IMG/VR virus record: IMGVR_UViG_3300042445_000906
Coordinates: 1 to 34,551 of that record
Origin: a virus
Length of the DNA stretch: 34,551 bases
Direction: 5' to 3' (one strand)
Part shown: piece by piece, positions 15,060-21,080 of the stretch
Layout: each line of letters opens with the position of its first letter
How positions within the stretch are numbered: the first letter of the stretch is position 1
Position numbers and translations under genes: made by a program
Notes under the pieces: generated by a model
What the model was told of the DNA's origin: nothing
What the model saw: the letters and a program-made list of their open reading frames with translations, nothing else
Database searches by the model: none

Positions 15060-15308
15060 CATCTCTACACATCTTTACGCTATCTCTACACCTATCTCTA
15101 CGGGTTAAAGTGTTGATTATAATAGTATTTATGGTTTTTTGTAGAGTTGTAGAGATGAATTTACGATTTTTTTTATTTTCACCTGTTCCGTTTTATATAA
15201 AAGATTGGCATTTTACCTCTACATCTCTACACTTTTACGTTAACCATTGATTTTACTAGGGCTGTAGCTGTAGAGATGACTGTAGAGATGTGGAGAGATG
15301 TAGAGATG
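15060..15308. repeat. Iteron array, probable replication origin
   Basis: Within the 413-base gene-free stretch 14896-15308, the decamer TGTAGAGATG occurs six times exactly in either orientation (starting at 15060, 15148, 15222, 15269, 15281 and 15299), with about seven near copies (15070, 15081, 15093, 15140, 15214, 15262 and 15291). The left cluster reads as the reverse complement at 10-12 base steps; the right cluster reads forward at the same steps, about one helical turn. A/T-rich sequence lies between the clusters. This layout is typical of initiator-binding iterons flanking an unwinding region. No credible gene is seen in it. Confidence 0.8.
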
Positions 15309-15527
15309 TTACTCCATCAACAATCCATTATCATGCATTATCTCACGAATTTTTTCACGAACAAGCTCAGCCATTTGTATTTCTGAACCTTTTTCTGAGT
15401 ATTTATATAAACCTCGATAGTATTGGTCTAGTTCGTCTATTACAAGCGCGTACTTCCATCCGTACAATGCGTACTTTATATCGTCGCTATCTTCTATTGA
15501 GTCAAATTCTAGTGTTACTTTTGGCAT
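15309..15527 (-). CDS. Conserved small phage protein of unknown function
   Basis: A 72-residue acidic protein (VTLEFDSIEDSDDIKYALYGWKY in part, then a LDQYYRGLYKY helix and VREKIREIMHDNGLLME). The pattern of an LEF strand, an ALxGxKY helix and a C-terminal LNENG-like end is familiar from many phages of Bacteroidota, but I know no function. It starts four bases after the upstream phosphoesterase stop, and its stop codon abuts the last iteron. Confidence 0.65.
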   Translation of the reverse strand: MPKVTLEFDSIEDSDDIKYALYGWKYALVIDELDQYYRGLYKYSEKGSEIQMAELVREKIREIMHDNGLLME

Positions 15528-15531
15528 AATC

Positions 15532-16650
15532 TTAGAATAAAGTAGTTAAACGTGCGACTTGACCATGTGTTTTATGGAATATAAAGCCTTCAATTGCTAA
15601 TGGTGAATGTTGATACCCACTTTTATGATGCCATGAATCTGCTGGTGACGGCGAACGTAGCGACTCAATTTGTACGGACATTACATCTTTGCTTGTTTTA
15701 TGGTGTACGTGGTGAGTAAACCAATAACGATGCTTACAATCGTGCCAATGTTGACTAGCTTCGTGGCACATTAATAGTGGAAGGTCATTTTGTTTTGCTC
15801 CATCCCCATGTGTTGTGCCAATTAAGTTCTTTCCGTATGTTGTATATTTACGATGTGATGGTGACCTATCGAATTTTATGTTTGGATGTTCGTTATACCA
15901 GGAGTAGATGCTATCCATTAAAAAGAACCCTGACATCTCGTCGTGGTTGGACACATTATAGACTACTTCTAGGTCTGCAATAGCTACTAAAGTGCTAATA
16001 ATGTCGATGTAAAGTTGTTTAGCCATTAAGAACGCATCGAACCAAAGTAAATGTGTCGACTGTTGGGTCCCCTTTGTTGTTTGATTTCGTGCGTTATCCG
16101 TGTTTAAAACATCGTTACCTACAATAAGTATTATCTTATCTATATTAAAGCCCTTAGACTTGCTTAAAATCGACGCTACACCATCCTTGACGCGTTGTAC
16201 TGCTATCTGTGAATTGTATTCTTCACCTGTTTCGAATGCAGAACACAGCTTATTGACGTGGATATCGGCTGGGTCTATCAGTAAGCAATGTGATTCTTCA
16301 TCTGAATCCGTTCTAATTATCTGAATGTAGTTAGGTTTAATGTCTTTAACCGATGCTATAAAGTCTTCTTTAAAATCTTTATACTTAAATGTGTCAGATT
16401 CACCTTTTACGTTGATGGAATAGTGTTTGCCTTTATACCAATAGTTTTTTATTTTCTCAGGGTCTATTCCTACAGCTTCACATTCATCGAATACACCTTT
16501 ATTTTTGGCTTTATTTATAAGCTCCGAAGTGCGTCTTCTTTTGCTGTCCGTATATTCTAGATTGTTTTCTTTACAGATTTTCTTTGCGATTTCTGTTATA
16601 GTAACTCCTTGCTTGTAGAGTTCTATCATTTCGGTTTTAAATTCAACCAT
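15532..16650 (-). CDS. HTH-containing calcineurin-like metallophosphoesterase
   Basis: A 372-residue protein. Residues 1-52 contain a helix-turn-helix-like stretch (YKQGVTITEIAKKI) with a basic KRRRTSELINKAKNK tail. The metallophosphoesterase motifs follow in order: DIH (129-131), GND (178-180), NHD (235-237), HGD (281-283) and HHVHH (313-317). All metal ligands of the fold appear present, although the usual GHxH begins with H rather than G. Such proteins occur in Bacteroidota phages; a nuclease or phosphodiesterase role in replication is inferred from the neighbouring iterons. It may be expressed from its own promoter after the upstream terminator. Confidence 0.8.
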   Translation of the reverse strand: MVEFKTEMIELYKQGVTITEIAKKICKENNLEYTDSKRRRTSELINKAKNKGVFDECEAVGIDPEKIKNYWYKGKHYSINVKGESDTFKYKDFKEDFIASVKDIKPNYIQIIRTDSDEESHCLLIDPADIHVNKLCSAFETGEEYNSQIAVQRVKDGVASILSKSKGFNIDKIILIVGNDVLNTDNARNQTTKGTQQSTHLLWFDAFLMAKQLYIDIISTLVAIADLEVVYNVSNHDEMSGFFLMDSIYSWYNEHPNIKFDRSPSHRKYTTYGKNLIGTTHGDGAKQNDLPLLMCHEASQHWHDCKHRYWFTHHVHHKTSKDVMSVQIESLRSPSPADSWHHKSGYQHSPLAIEGFIFHKTHGQVARLTTLF

Positions 16651-16653
16651 TTA

Positions 16654-16689
16654 AAATACGTATTGGTACAAATAAGTAACTACGTATTT
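16654..16689. promoter_or_regulatory. Inverted repeat upstream of the phosphoesterase gene, possible operator
   Basis: AAATACGTA (16654-16662) and TACGTATTT (16681-16689) are exact 9-base inverted repeats separated by 18 bases. The spacer holds a minus-strand TTATTTG that weakly resembles a -7 element, with a TTG about 17 bases before it. The first arm ends four bases from the phosphoesterase start. This looks like an operator overlapping a promoter; the HTH of the downstream protein would be one candidate binder. Confidence 0.4.
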
Positions 16690-16710
16690 AGGCAATTGTT
16701 TTTACACAAC

Positions 16711-16739
16711 AAAAAAACCAGCCTTATTTAGACTGGTTT
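16711..16739 (-). terminator. Intrinsic terminator ending the early block
   Basis: On the minus strand AAACCAG (16739-16733) pairs with CTGGTTT (16721-16715) over an 11-base loop and is followed by further T residues (TTTTGTTG). The stem starts inside the last codons of the 38-residue gene, and the stop codon lies in the loop. Strong match to a rho-independent terminator. Confidence 0.85.
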
Positions 16740-16840
16740 AGATATAGTTCAACAAATTGCTCGATTGTTAATCCGATGTGGTTTTCTCCGTTATCTCTAA
16801 AGAACTTGAAGAAGTCTATTAATAATTCTTTTTCACTCAT
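16724..16840 (-). CDS. Small 38-residue protein ending inside the terminator
   Basis: A frame from ATG at 16840 to TAA at 16724, starting MSEKELLIDFFKFFRDNGEN and ending ELYLNQSK. The ATG overlaps the stop of the zinc-ribbon gene as ATGA, and the 3' end runs into the terminator stem, exactly as a last operon gene would. Acidic and helical, no family recognised. Confidence 0.7.
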   Translation of the reverse strand: MSEKELLIDFFKFFRDNGENHIGLTIEQFVELYLNQSK

Positions 16841-17112
16841 CGTTTCAGTATATATTTAATTATTTCTATTTTATTCATTGGTACAAACTCAAATTTTCCG
16901 TTTATACGTTGCATTAATCCTTTATCGTTTTTAGCTCTTTTAAGCGTACATATTCTGCATTCTATAGTTACACCTTTATCGGCTTCTCTTTGATACTTAG
17001 AATCGTTTACATGATACAAAAACAACGGGTAGTTACGTTTGCAAGTAAAGCAACGTTTACAATCCACAATATCCACTATCGCATTCATTAAAGTCTTCAT
17101 CAAATAATTCAA
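16837..17112 (-). CDS. Zinc-ribbon-like small protein
   Basis: Up to 91 residues, with CKRCFTCKRNYP (about residues 18-29) and ECRICTLKRA (about 51-60), giving paired CxxC motifs suited to bind zinc. The middle (FLYHVNDSKYQREADKG) links them. The frame starts 56 bases inside the PAPS-reductase-like gene; starts at residue 5 (17100) or 9 (17088) would shorten the overlap. The close coupling to the PP-loop enzyme suggests joint expression. Function unknown. Confidence 0.65.
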   Translation of the reverse strand: MNYLMKTLMNAIVDIVDCKRCFTCKRNYPLFLYHVNDSKYQREADKGVTIECRICTLKRAKNDKGLMQRINGKFEFVPMNKIEIIKYILKR

Positions 17113-17899
17113 TTTGTAGTTTATGTTTTCTTATTTTATCGTATGATATTCCATTTTTAAAAGTTCTACTTTCATTTTCTTGTCTACAGAACCAATCAAA
17201 TTTCTCTGGATGTTTTTCACTCATTTTTTTAAGTAGTATCTCATTTCTATGAAAGCAACCAATACAATTATTCATGTAAGCAAATCTAACTTCTTTATCA
17301 CTCCAGAAATTCTCTATCTTATCTTTGAAAATTCTATCTTCTATTAATGGGAATTTAGGTTTTTGCCAAGGTGTATTATCCCATTTATTAGAATTACCAG
17401 TTTTAGTTTTGCCAATTATATTTTTAAATGTACTAAATCCTTCATCGTTTGTTTTTAATAGCATTCTTTCAGCTCTAGATACTTCATTCGCTCTAAACCC
17501 AATACGCATTTCTATAGGCTCACCGATTGTGTTTTTCCACCAGTTGAACATAGGAGTTAATTTCATTTCTGTAGTGCAGAATCTTTGCATGATATTAGGT
17601 AAATATAACTTACCATTTCTATTAATTATTTCGTCAAATGATTTTCCTGTTACCCACGTTATTTCACTTCCTATAAATTGCTCTAAATCTAACATTGTAT
17701 AAATTATTGTATCTTCTTCTAGAGTACCTATGAATTCAACACCTAATTTATCACTTACAATTTGTCTAATTTTAGCGTCTTTAAACATACAAGATTTATC
17801 GTTTGTTCTAACTAGTGCAAATAGATTATAATCTGCTTTGTAATTAGCTGCGATATATGCAGATGTTTTACCTCCTGAAATACTATTACAAGTTAACAT
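17057..17899 (-). CDS. PP-loop ATPase of the PAPS-reductase/DndC-like superfamily
   Basis: A 280-residue protein with the PP-loop SGGKTS at residues 8-13. Cysteines are arranged as C37 in KSCMFKD, RFCTTE in the middle, NNCIGCFHRNE and a terminal CDSGYCGL, so an iron-sulfur cluster or zinc site is plausible. Family members activate sulfate or transfer sulfur to nucleic acids using ATP. Free-standing phage versions are common but mostly uncharacterised. No other sulfur-assimilation or Dnd genes are present. A role in modifying phage DNA or host RNA is inference. Confidence 0.75.
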   Translation of the reverse strand: MLTCNSISGGKTSAYIAANYKADYNLFALVRTNDKSCMFKDAKIRQIVSDKLGVEFIGTLEEDTIIYTMLDLEQFIGSEITWVTGKSFDEIINRNGKLYLPNIMQRFCTTEMKLTPMFNWWKNTIGEPIEMRIGFRANEVSRAERMLLKTNDEGFSTFKNIIGKTKTGNSNKWDNTPWQKPKFPLIEDRIFKDKIENFWSDKEVRFAYMNNCIGCFHRNEILLKKMSEKHPEKFDWFCRQENESRTFKNGISYDKIRKHKLQIELFDEDFNECDSGYCGL

Positions 17900-18039
17900 A
17901 CAATTTCTTTTAACTTTTTGATTTGATATTCTTTTAGGTATAATAAATAATTTTCAAAATACCCATAAAAACAATAATAACCCTCCATTTTAAAACCAGC
18001 ATATGTAATTATTACATCCTTATATAAATATTTTTTCAT
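17893..18039 (-). CDS. Small 48-residue Tyr/Lys-rich protein
   Basis: A frame from ATG at 18039 to TAA at 17893: MKKYLYKDVIITYAGFKMEG, then a YYCFYGYFENYLLYL stretch rich in aromatic residues and a basic KKLKEIVC end. It overlaps the upstream 72-residue gene by 20 bases and the PAPS-reductase-like start by 7, filling an otherwise empty 120-base gap. No family recognised. Confidence 0.6.
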   Translation of the reverse strand: MKKYLYKDVIITYAGFKMEGYYCFYGYFENYLLYLKEYQIKKLKEIVC

Positions 18040-18238
18040 AATATATTTCTCCTATTGTTCTTCCTTGTTCGATAGCTTGTTTTTTCAATTCATCGCGTTT
18101 CATTTCGGAATAATTAATTGCTCTTATAATCTGGTTGCGTTCCATTTCTTTTGCTTCAAGTATTAACTCACTTTGAGTAGATGGGAACCATTTGTATTCT
18201 TTTTGTAATTGCTCTACTAAATAGTCTACTGCTGTCAT
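18020..18238 (-). CDS. Small conserved phage protein of unknown function
   Basis: A 72-residue helical protein beginning MTAVDYLVEQLQKEYKW with a central EAKEMERNQIIRAI. This MTAVxxLVEQL ... AKEMExxQI pattern is common in small proteins of Bacteroidota phages and their prophages. No function is known to me. Its start overlaps the previous stop by 4 bases. Confidence 0.65.
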   Translation of the reverse strand: MTAVDYLVEQLQKEYKWFPSTQSELILEAKEMERNQIIRAINYSEMKRDELKKQAIEQGRTIGEIYYEKIFI

Positions 18239-18528
18239 AATTTATCGTATATTGATTTCTCGCTTGGACTTAAATCCTCATATCTTGCACAAAATCCACG
18301 TAACATATTTTCCTCTGAATCATACGCTTCATTCTTGTAACCAATTACGGCACGTTTAAAATACTTTTGTTGTTCCCTTTCTAGACGTATTTTAGCCTGT
18401 ACCTCGCACTTAAATACTTTCGTAGCACGTTTCTTTAACTCGTTTAAAATAGTTACGTTAAACGGCTGTCTATTTAATCTATTTGTAAGTGTTTCTGTAC
18501 TTAATTTTCTCGCGTAATCTGGATCCAT
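18235..18528 (-). CDS. Hypothetical protein, basic and helical
   Basis: A 97-residue protein with a charged helical core (NELKKRATKVFKCEVQAKIR) and an acidic C-terminus. No recognisable motif. The start lies 28 bases within the HTH gene upstream, with no closer methionine after the overlap, so it is kept. Part of the early cluster; possible host-takeover protein by position only. Confidence 0.55.
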   Translation of the reverse strand: MDPDYARKLSTETLTNRLNRQPFNVTILNELKKRATKVFKCEVQAKIRLEREQQKYFKRAVIGYKNEAYDSEENMLRGFCARYEDLSPSEKSIYDKL

Positions 18529-18770
18529 TTTATTTTAGTTTTTTGTTTAATTGGATATAAATTTCTATGAACATGGTAAGCAAATAAATGTTCAATATCT
18601 GAATCTATTTCTAGTTTTTTATTCCTCCAAACATTTTGTCTATTTAAATTCACTATTTCACATATTTCAGGAATAGATTTACCTTGCATTGTTAGCACCT
18701 TAATAGCTACCCGTTTCATTTGTACCCATTCGTAAAGGTTGGGTATTTCTTTATTAAAATATTCTTTCAT
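18501..18770 (-). CDS. Small helix-turn-helix protein
   Basis: An 89-residue protein with a plausible HTH at about residues 26-53: MTMQGKS-like lead then SIPEICEIVNLNRQNVWRNKKL, in which IPEICEIVNLNRQNVW has the helix-turn-recognition-helix spacing. A basic C-terminal tail follows (KQKTKIKWIQITREN). It might regulate early transcription; it is the only DNA-binding candidate in the early block. It overlaps the upstream gene by 4 bases. Confidence 0.6.
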   Translation of the reverse strand: MKEYFNKEIPNLYEWVQMKRVAIKVLTMQGKSIPEICEIVNLNRQNVWRNKKLEIDSDIEHLFAYHVHRNLYPIKQKTKIKWIQITREN

Positions 18771-19006
18771 ATTAATAATTTAAAATCAAAATCTTGTAAT
18801 TCGTTATCTATTAAAATTGAATAGCCTTTATATCTACATTCTTCATTAAAGCATGATAAAACAACTTCAGGCATTAAATCAAAGAATAATAAAATAAGCA
18901 TGTTTCTATTCATAATTAAAAAATTAAAATCACCTTTCAAATAACACCTATGTAATTTTTCATCTATTAGTTTTTTTGCTTTATATTTTATATCAAAAGT
19001 TTCCAT
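18767..19006 (-). CDS. Hypothetical protein
   Basis: A 79-residue protein with a hydrophobic middle (LIMNRNMLILLFFDLMPEVVL, shown in part) that could be a buried helix or a membrane segment, flanked by FDIKYKAKKLIDEK and an acidic end. No family recognised. It overlaps the next gene by 4 bases and the 25-residue hydrophobic frame upstream by 14. Confidence 0.5.
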   Translation of the reverse strand: METFDIKYKAKKLIDEKLHRCYLKGDFNFLIMNRNMLILLFFDLMPEVVLSCFNEECRYKGYSILIDNELQDFDFKLLI

Positions 19007-19070
19007 AAATTTTAAAACAAATTACGATTCCAATTATTATAATTACCAAAATTATTTTCGCTAAACACAT
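18993..19070 (-). CDS. Possible 25-residue single-membrane-segment peptide
   Basis: A very short frame reading MCLAKIILVIIIIGIVICFK followed by IYGNF. Residues 4-19 form a single strongly hydrophobic helix. It starts two bases after the stop of the 46-residue gene and ends 14 bases inside the next, so it could be translated by coupling. The extreme length makes it uncertain. Confidence 0.4.
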   Translation of the reverse strand: MCLAKIILVIIIIGIVICFKIYGNF

Positions 19071-19072
19071 AC

Positions 19073-19213
19073 TTAAAGGCTTGTATAATATTGTGGATAG
19101 TCTTGCGGGAAAACTTTTTCTTTTGCATCTTTTAATCGTTTTTTAATTTTACGTTCTTCTTCAAATTTTGTGATTATGTAATAAATTACGCCACCTAATA
19201 ATAATTCAATCAT
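19073..19213 (-). CDS. Small membrane protein, 46 residues
   Basis: A frame from ATG at 19213 to TAA at 19073. It opens with a hydrophobic segment (MIELLLGGVIYYIITKF) and continues with a charged, mostly basic helix (EEERKIKKRLKDAKEKVF) and an aromatic end. This is a typical layout for a small inner-membrane protein with a cytoplasmic basic tail. It fills most of the 257-base gap between recognised genes. Confidence 0.6.
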   Translation of the reverse strand: MIELLLGGVIYYIITKFEEERKIKKRLKDAKEKVFPQDYPQYYTSL

Positions 19214-19226
19214 AAATTATAGTTTT

Positions 19227-19252
19227 AAAAACGTGCGTTGACCAAGTCGCAC
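19227..19252 (-). terminator. Short terminator/attenuator after the first early gene
   Basis: On the minus strand GTGCG (19252-19248) and CGCAC (19237-19233) form a GC-rich 5-bp stem with a 10-base loop, followed by GTTTTT. It lies 11 bases after the stop of the 80-residue first early gene. The short stem suggests partial termination, which would reduce expression of the following early genes. Confidence 0.55.
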
Positions 19253-19263
19253 CCCTTGTTTGA

Positions 19264-19506
19264 TTAATTTAATCCTGTTTCAATTTTTAATAATTCTAAT
19301 TTTATTTGTAAATTTTTATAATTAGCTATAGCTTCATCAAAATTTTCAAAATTTTTACCATATGTTCTTCTATAGTTACATATTTTATTTACATTAATGT
19401 AGTTGCTATTTCCTTTTACAACAATAACTTCGTATTTAGTGTTTGAAATTGTAAACTCGTAACCTGTGTAACTTGTTTTTTTGTCTTCTGATAAAATCGT
19501 TTTCAT
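19264..19506 (-). CDS. First early protein, function unknown
   Basis: An 80-residue protein, the first gene after the early promoter. KKTSYTGYEFTISNTKYEVIVV forms beta strands (residues about 9-30) and a charged helix follows (NFDEAIANYKNLQIKLELLK). No family recognised. Being promoter-proximal and followed by a weak terminator, it should be the most abundantly transcribed early gene, so it is a candidate host-takeover protein by position alone. Confidence 0.65.
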   Translation of the reverse strand: MKTILSEDKKTSYTGYEFTISNTKYEVIVVKGNSNYINVNKICNYRRTYGKNFENFDEAIANYKNLQIKLELLKIETGLN

Positions 19507-19526
19507 ATTTTCCTTATTTGTTTTAA

Positions 19527-19556
19527 CAAAGATATACTATTTGTTTTAATAAACAA
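19527..19556 (-). promoter_or_regulatory. Main early promoter
   Basis: On the minus strand TTG (19556-19554) is followed after 19 bases by TATCTTTG (19534-19527), an exact TAnnTTTG with correct spacing. The first start codon lies 20 bases downstream (19506). It sits 22 bases from the lysis terminator, so it opens the circular transcription programme. Confidence 0.8.
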
Positions 19557-19578
19557 TACTTTTTAATACATTTTATTT

Positions 19579-19609
19579 AAAAAAATAGCACAATATTTCT
19601 AAAGTGCTA
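19579..19609 (-). terminator. Strong terminator ending the lysis genes
   Basis: On the minus strand TAGCAC (19609-19604) pairs with GTGCTA (19591-19586) across a 12-base loop, followed by seven T residues (19585-19579). It stands 11 bases after the endolysin stop. A classical intrinsic terminator for late transcription. Confidence 0.85.
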
Positions 19610-19620
19610 GTTTTCAATAG

Positions 19621-20031
19621 TTATTTTATAGCTAAAACTTGCTTTCTATTTTTATTTTTATTGTAAGAAATATGCAACCACGAAAAATTATGTTCATTTA
19701 TCACCTGATCAAACTCTAAATTGTCTTTTATGTAGTTAAATAGTTTTTTGTTTTCAGCTATACTACCCGCATCAATATCGATGGCTTTACCGAATCTATG
19801 TTGGGAAGTTTTAACACCTCCTATGGCCTTATTTAATGCTTCATTTCTAAAAAATGAATTAATCCTAATAGGTTTCGCATACCATTCGCGTAAAGGTTCA
19901 AATAATAATTCAGCAACCAAACGCATATTTTCCAATTCAATTGGATTAGGAATGTTTTGTATTCCTCTATTAGTAGCCGTTGGCGATTGCGTAGCTTCTT
20001 TGTATGTTATATGTTTACTTATCTTCTCCAT
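19621..20031 (-). CDS. Endolysin, peptidase M15 family
   Basis: A 136-residue zinc peptidase cleaving peptidoglycan peptides. The zinc ligands are visible in TSQHRFGKAIDID (H78, D85) and WLHISY (W118, H120), the SxHxxGxAxD and WxH signatures of M15A. No signal peptide, so it needs a holin for export. It is the last late gene, with its start 17 bases inside the holin candidate and a strong terminator just after its stop. Confidence 0.9.
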   Translation of the reverse strand: MEKISKHITYKEATQSPTATNRGIQNIPNPIELENMRLVAELLFEPLREWYAKPIRINSFFRNEALNKAIGGVKTSQHRFGKAIDIDAGSIAENKKLFNYIKDNLEFDQVINEHNFSWLHISYNKNKNRKQVLAIK

Positions 20032-20236
20032 TTTCTTCTACCTTTTGAGCGTTATAAACTGCAACTGCACCTAATTTTAAAGATAGCACTTGTAACGCTA
20101 TTTTAATAACTGGTCTATTATCCACTATTCCACTTTCAGCAACAACTAATGAAACCGCACCTAATATAGTTGATACTTTTACACCTAGTTTGTTTTTTTT
20201 AGGGGTTTTTGCTTTAATTCTGTCTATTAATTTCAT
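20015..20236 (-). CDS. Putative holin
   Basis: A 73-residue protein with a basic N-terminus (KLIDRIKAKTPKKNKLG), one or two hydrophobic stretches (VSTILGAVSLVVAESG and IKIALQVLSLKLGAVAVYNA) and an acidic end. This size and layout, immediately before the endolysin with a 17-base overlap, fits a small holin. The segments are only moderately hydrophobic, so the assignment is by context. Confidence 0.6.
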   Translation of the reverse strand: MKLIDRIKAKTPKKNKLGVKVSTILGAVSLVVAESGIVDNRPVIKIALQVLSLKLGAVAVYNAQKVEENGEDK

Positions 20237-20238
20237 AT

Positions 20239-20847
20239 TTATTGATTTAAAATGTTTCCGATTTCGTTTATTTGTTGTTTAAACTCTCTGTAATTAAAGT
20301 TTTTATTAATAGTATCTTTTACAAAGTCTAATCCTATATAAGCTGTAAATCTACCATTCTTAAATACAGGTGCTACTACAATGCTTTTTATTCCTTGGTC
20401 TCTTAAAGATAATCTAGTTGCGTTTTCTCGTATGTCATTTATATCAGAATATACCATCTTGTTAAGCATCACCTCTTGAAGAAAGACAGGAAATAAGCTA
20501 GTAGGTAAATTTTGTAATTGCATAGCTTCAGCAGATATTCCCCTATTACACACTTCAAATGCCATTGATTGGTGGTTCTTATGCTTACCATCATAGAACG
20601 TTATCCCGTTGTGAAATCTAAACACGTAACCTCTATCTGCTTTGTATTTCAACATCAAATCATTTAGCATTTGTTGAATAAGCACGTTATTCATGATGTC
20701 GTCCTTTATCTCGTCTTTGATTTCGTCCTCAACAACCTCAGTAATCAATGGTCGATAGTAGAACAAAATAAAAGCAATTAGCAAAATAATAATTACTTGC
20801 GTTTTCATCTTGCGTAACTGCTCTAATACCCCTCGTAGCTCATTCAT
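20239..20847 (-). CDS. Membrane-anchored GAF-like domain protein
   Basis: A 202-residue protein. Residues 17-34 form one transmembrane helix (QVIIILLIAFILFYY); a charged helix follows to about 60 (VEDEIKDEIKDDIMNN); the rest resembles a GAF sensor domain: ADRGYVFRFHNG, AFEVCNRGIS, then GIKSIVVAPVF and FTAYIGLDFV. GAF domains bind small ligands or mediate dimer signalling. The gene lies in the lysis block, one base from its upstream neighbour (TAATG) and two from the holin candidate. It may control lysis timing or be an accessory holin/antiholin. Function not established. Confidence 0.65.
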   Translation of the reverse strand: MNELRGVLEQLRKMKTQVIIILLIAFILFYYRPLITEVVEDEIKDEIKDDIMNNVLIQQMLNDLMLKYKADRGYVFRFHNGITFYDGKHKNHQSMAFEVCNRGISAEAMQLQNLPTSLFPVFLQEVMLNKMVYSDINDIRENATRLSLRDQGIKSIVVAPVFKNGRFTAYIGLDFVKDTINKNFNYREFKQQINEIGNILNQ

Positions 20848-21077
20848 TATATAAACTCAGTAATTATAGGATTATAATCAATTTCAGGAAGTGTTAACAA
20901 CCATGCATCACATGGAATTGATTCGGCTTGTTGTAAAGTACATCCGTTTACTTCTTCATTCGAGATAAACCAATTGCCGTCTGCATCTAGCTGTGGATTG
21001 AATAATTGACCTTGATAACCCCATACTTTACCGACAAGGATATTTTTTTGTTCTAGTGTTAATTTACGTACTTTCAT
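20847..21077 (-). CDS. Hypothetical protein between receptor-binding and lysis genes
   Basis: A 76-residue acidic protein opening MKVRKLTLEQKNILVGKVW and with NPQLDADGNWFISNEEVNG, ending in an acidic hydrophobic stretch. The QKxxLVGxxxxxxQxFNPxxDADGNWFISxEE pattern recalls small proteins that accompany tail fibres, but no function is known to me. It is tightly linked to the GAF-like gene. Confidence 0.55.
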   Translation of the reverse strand: MKVRKLTLEQKNILVGKVWGYQGQLFNPQLDADGNWFISNEEVNGCTLQQAESIPCDAWLLTLPEIDYNPIITEFI

Positions 21078-21080
21078 ATA

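Noticed and set aside
15060-15308. Short repeats considered as a CRISPR array
   Set aside because: The unit is 10 bases, spacing is about one helical turn, and copies occur in both orientations, so it is iteron-like rather than CRISPR.
17325-17702. Plus-strand open frame of 125 codons opposite the PP-loop gene
   Set aside because: Antisense to a well-supported enzyme gene, with no motif or start signal.
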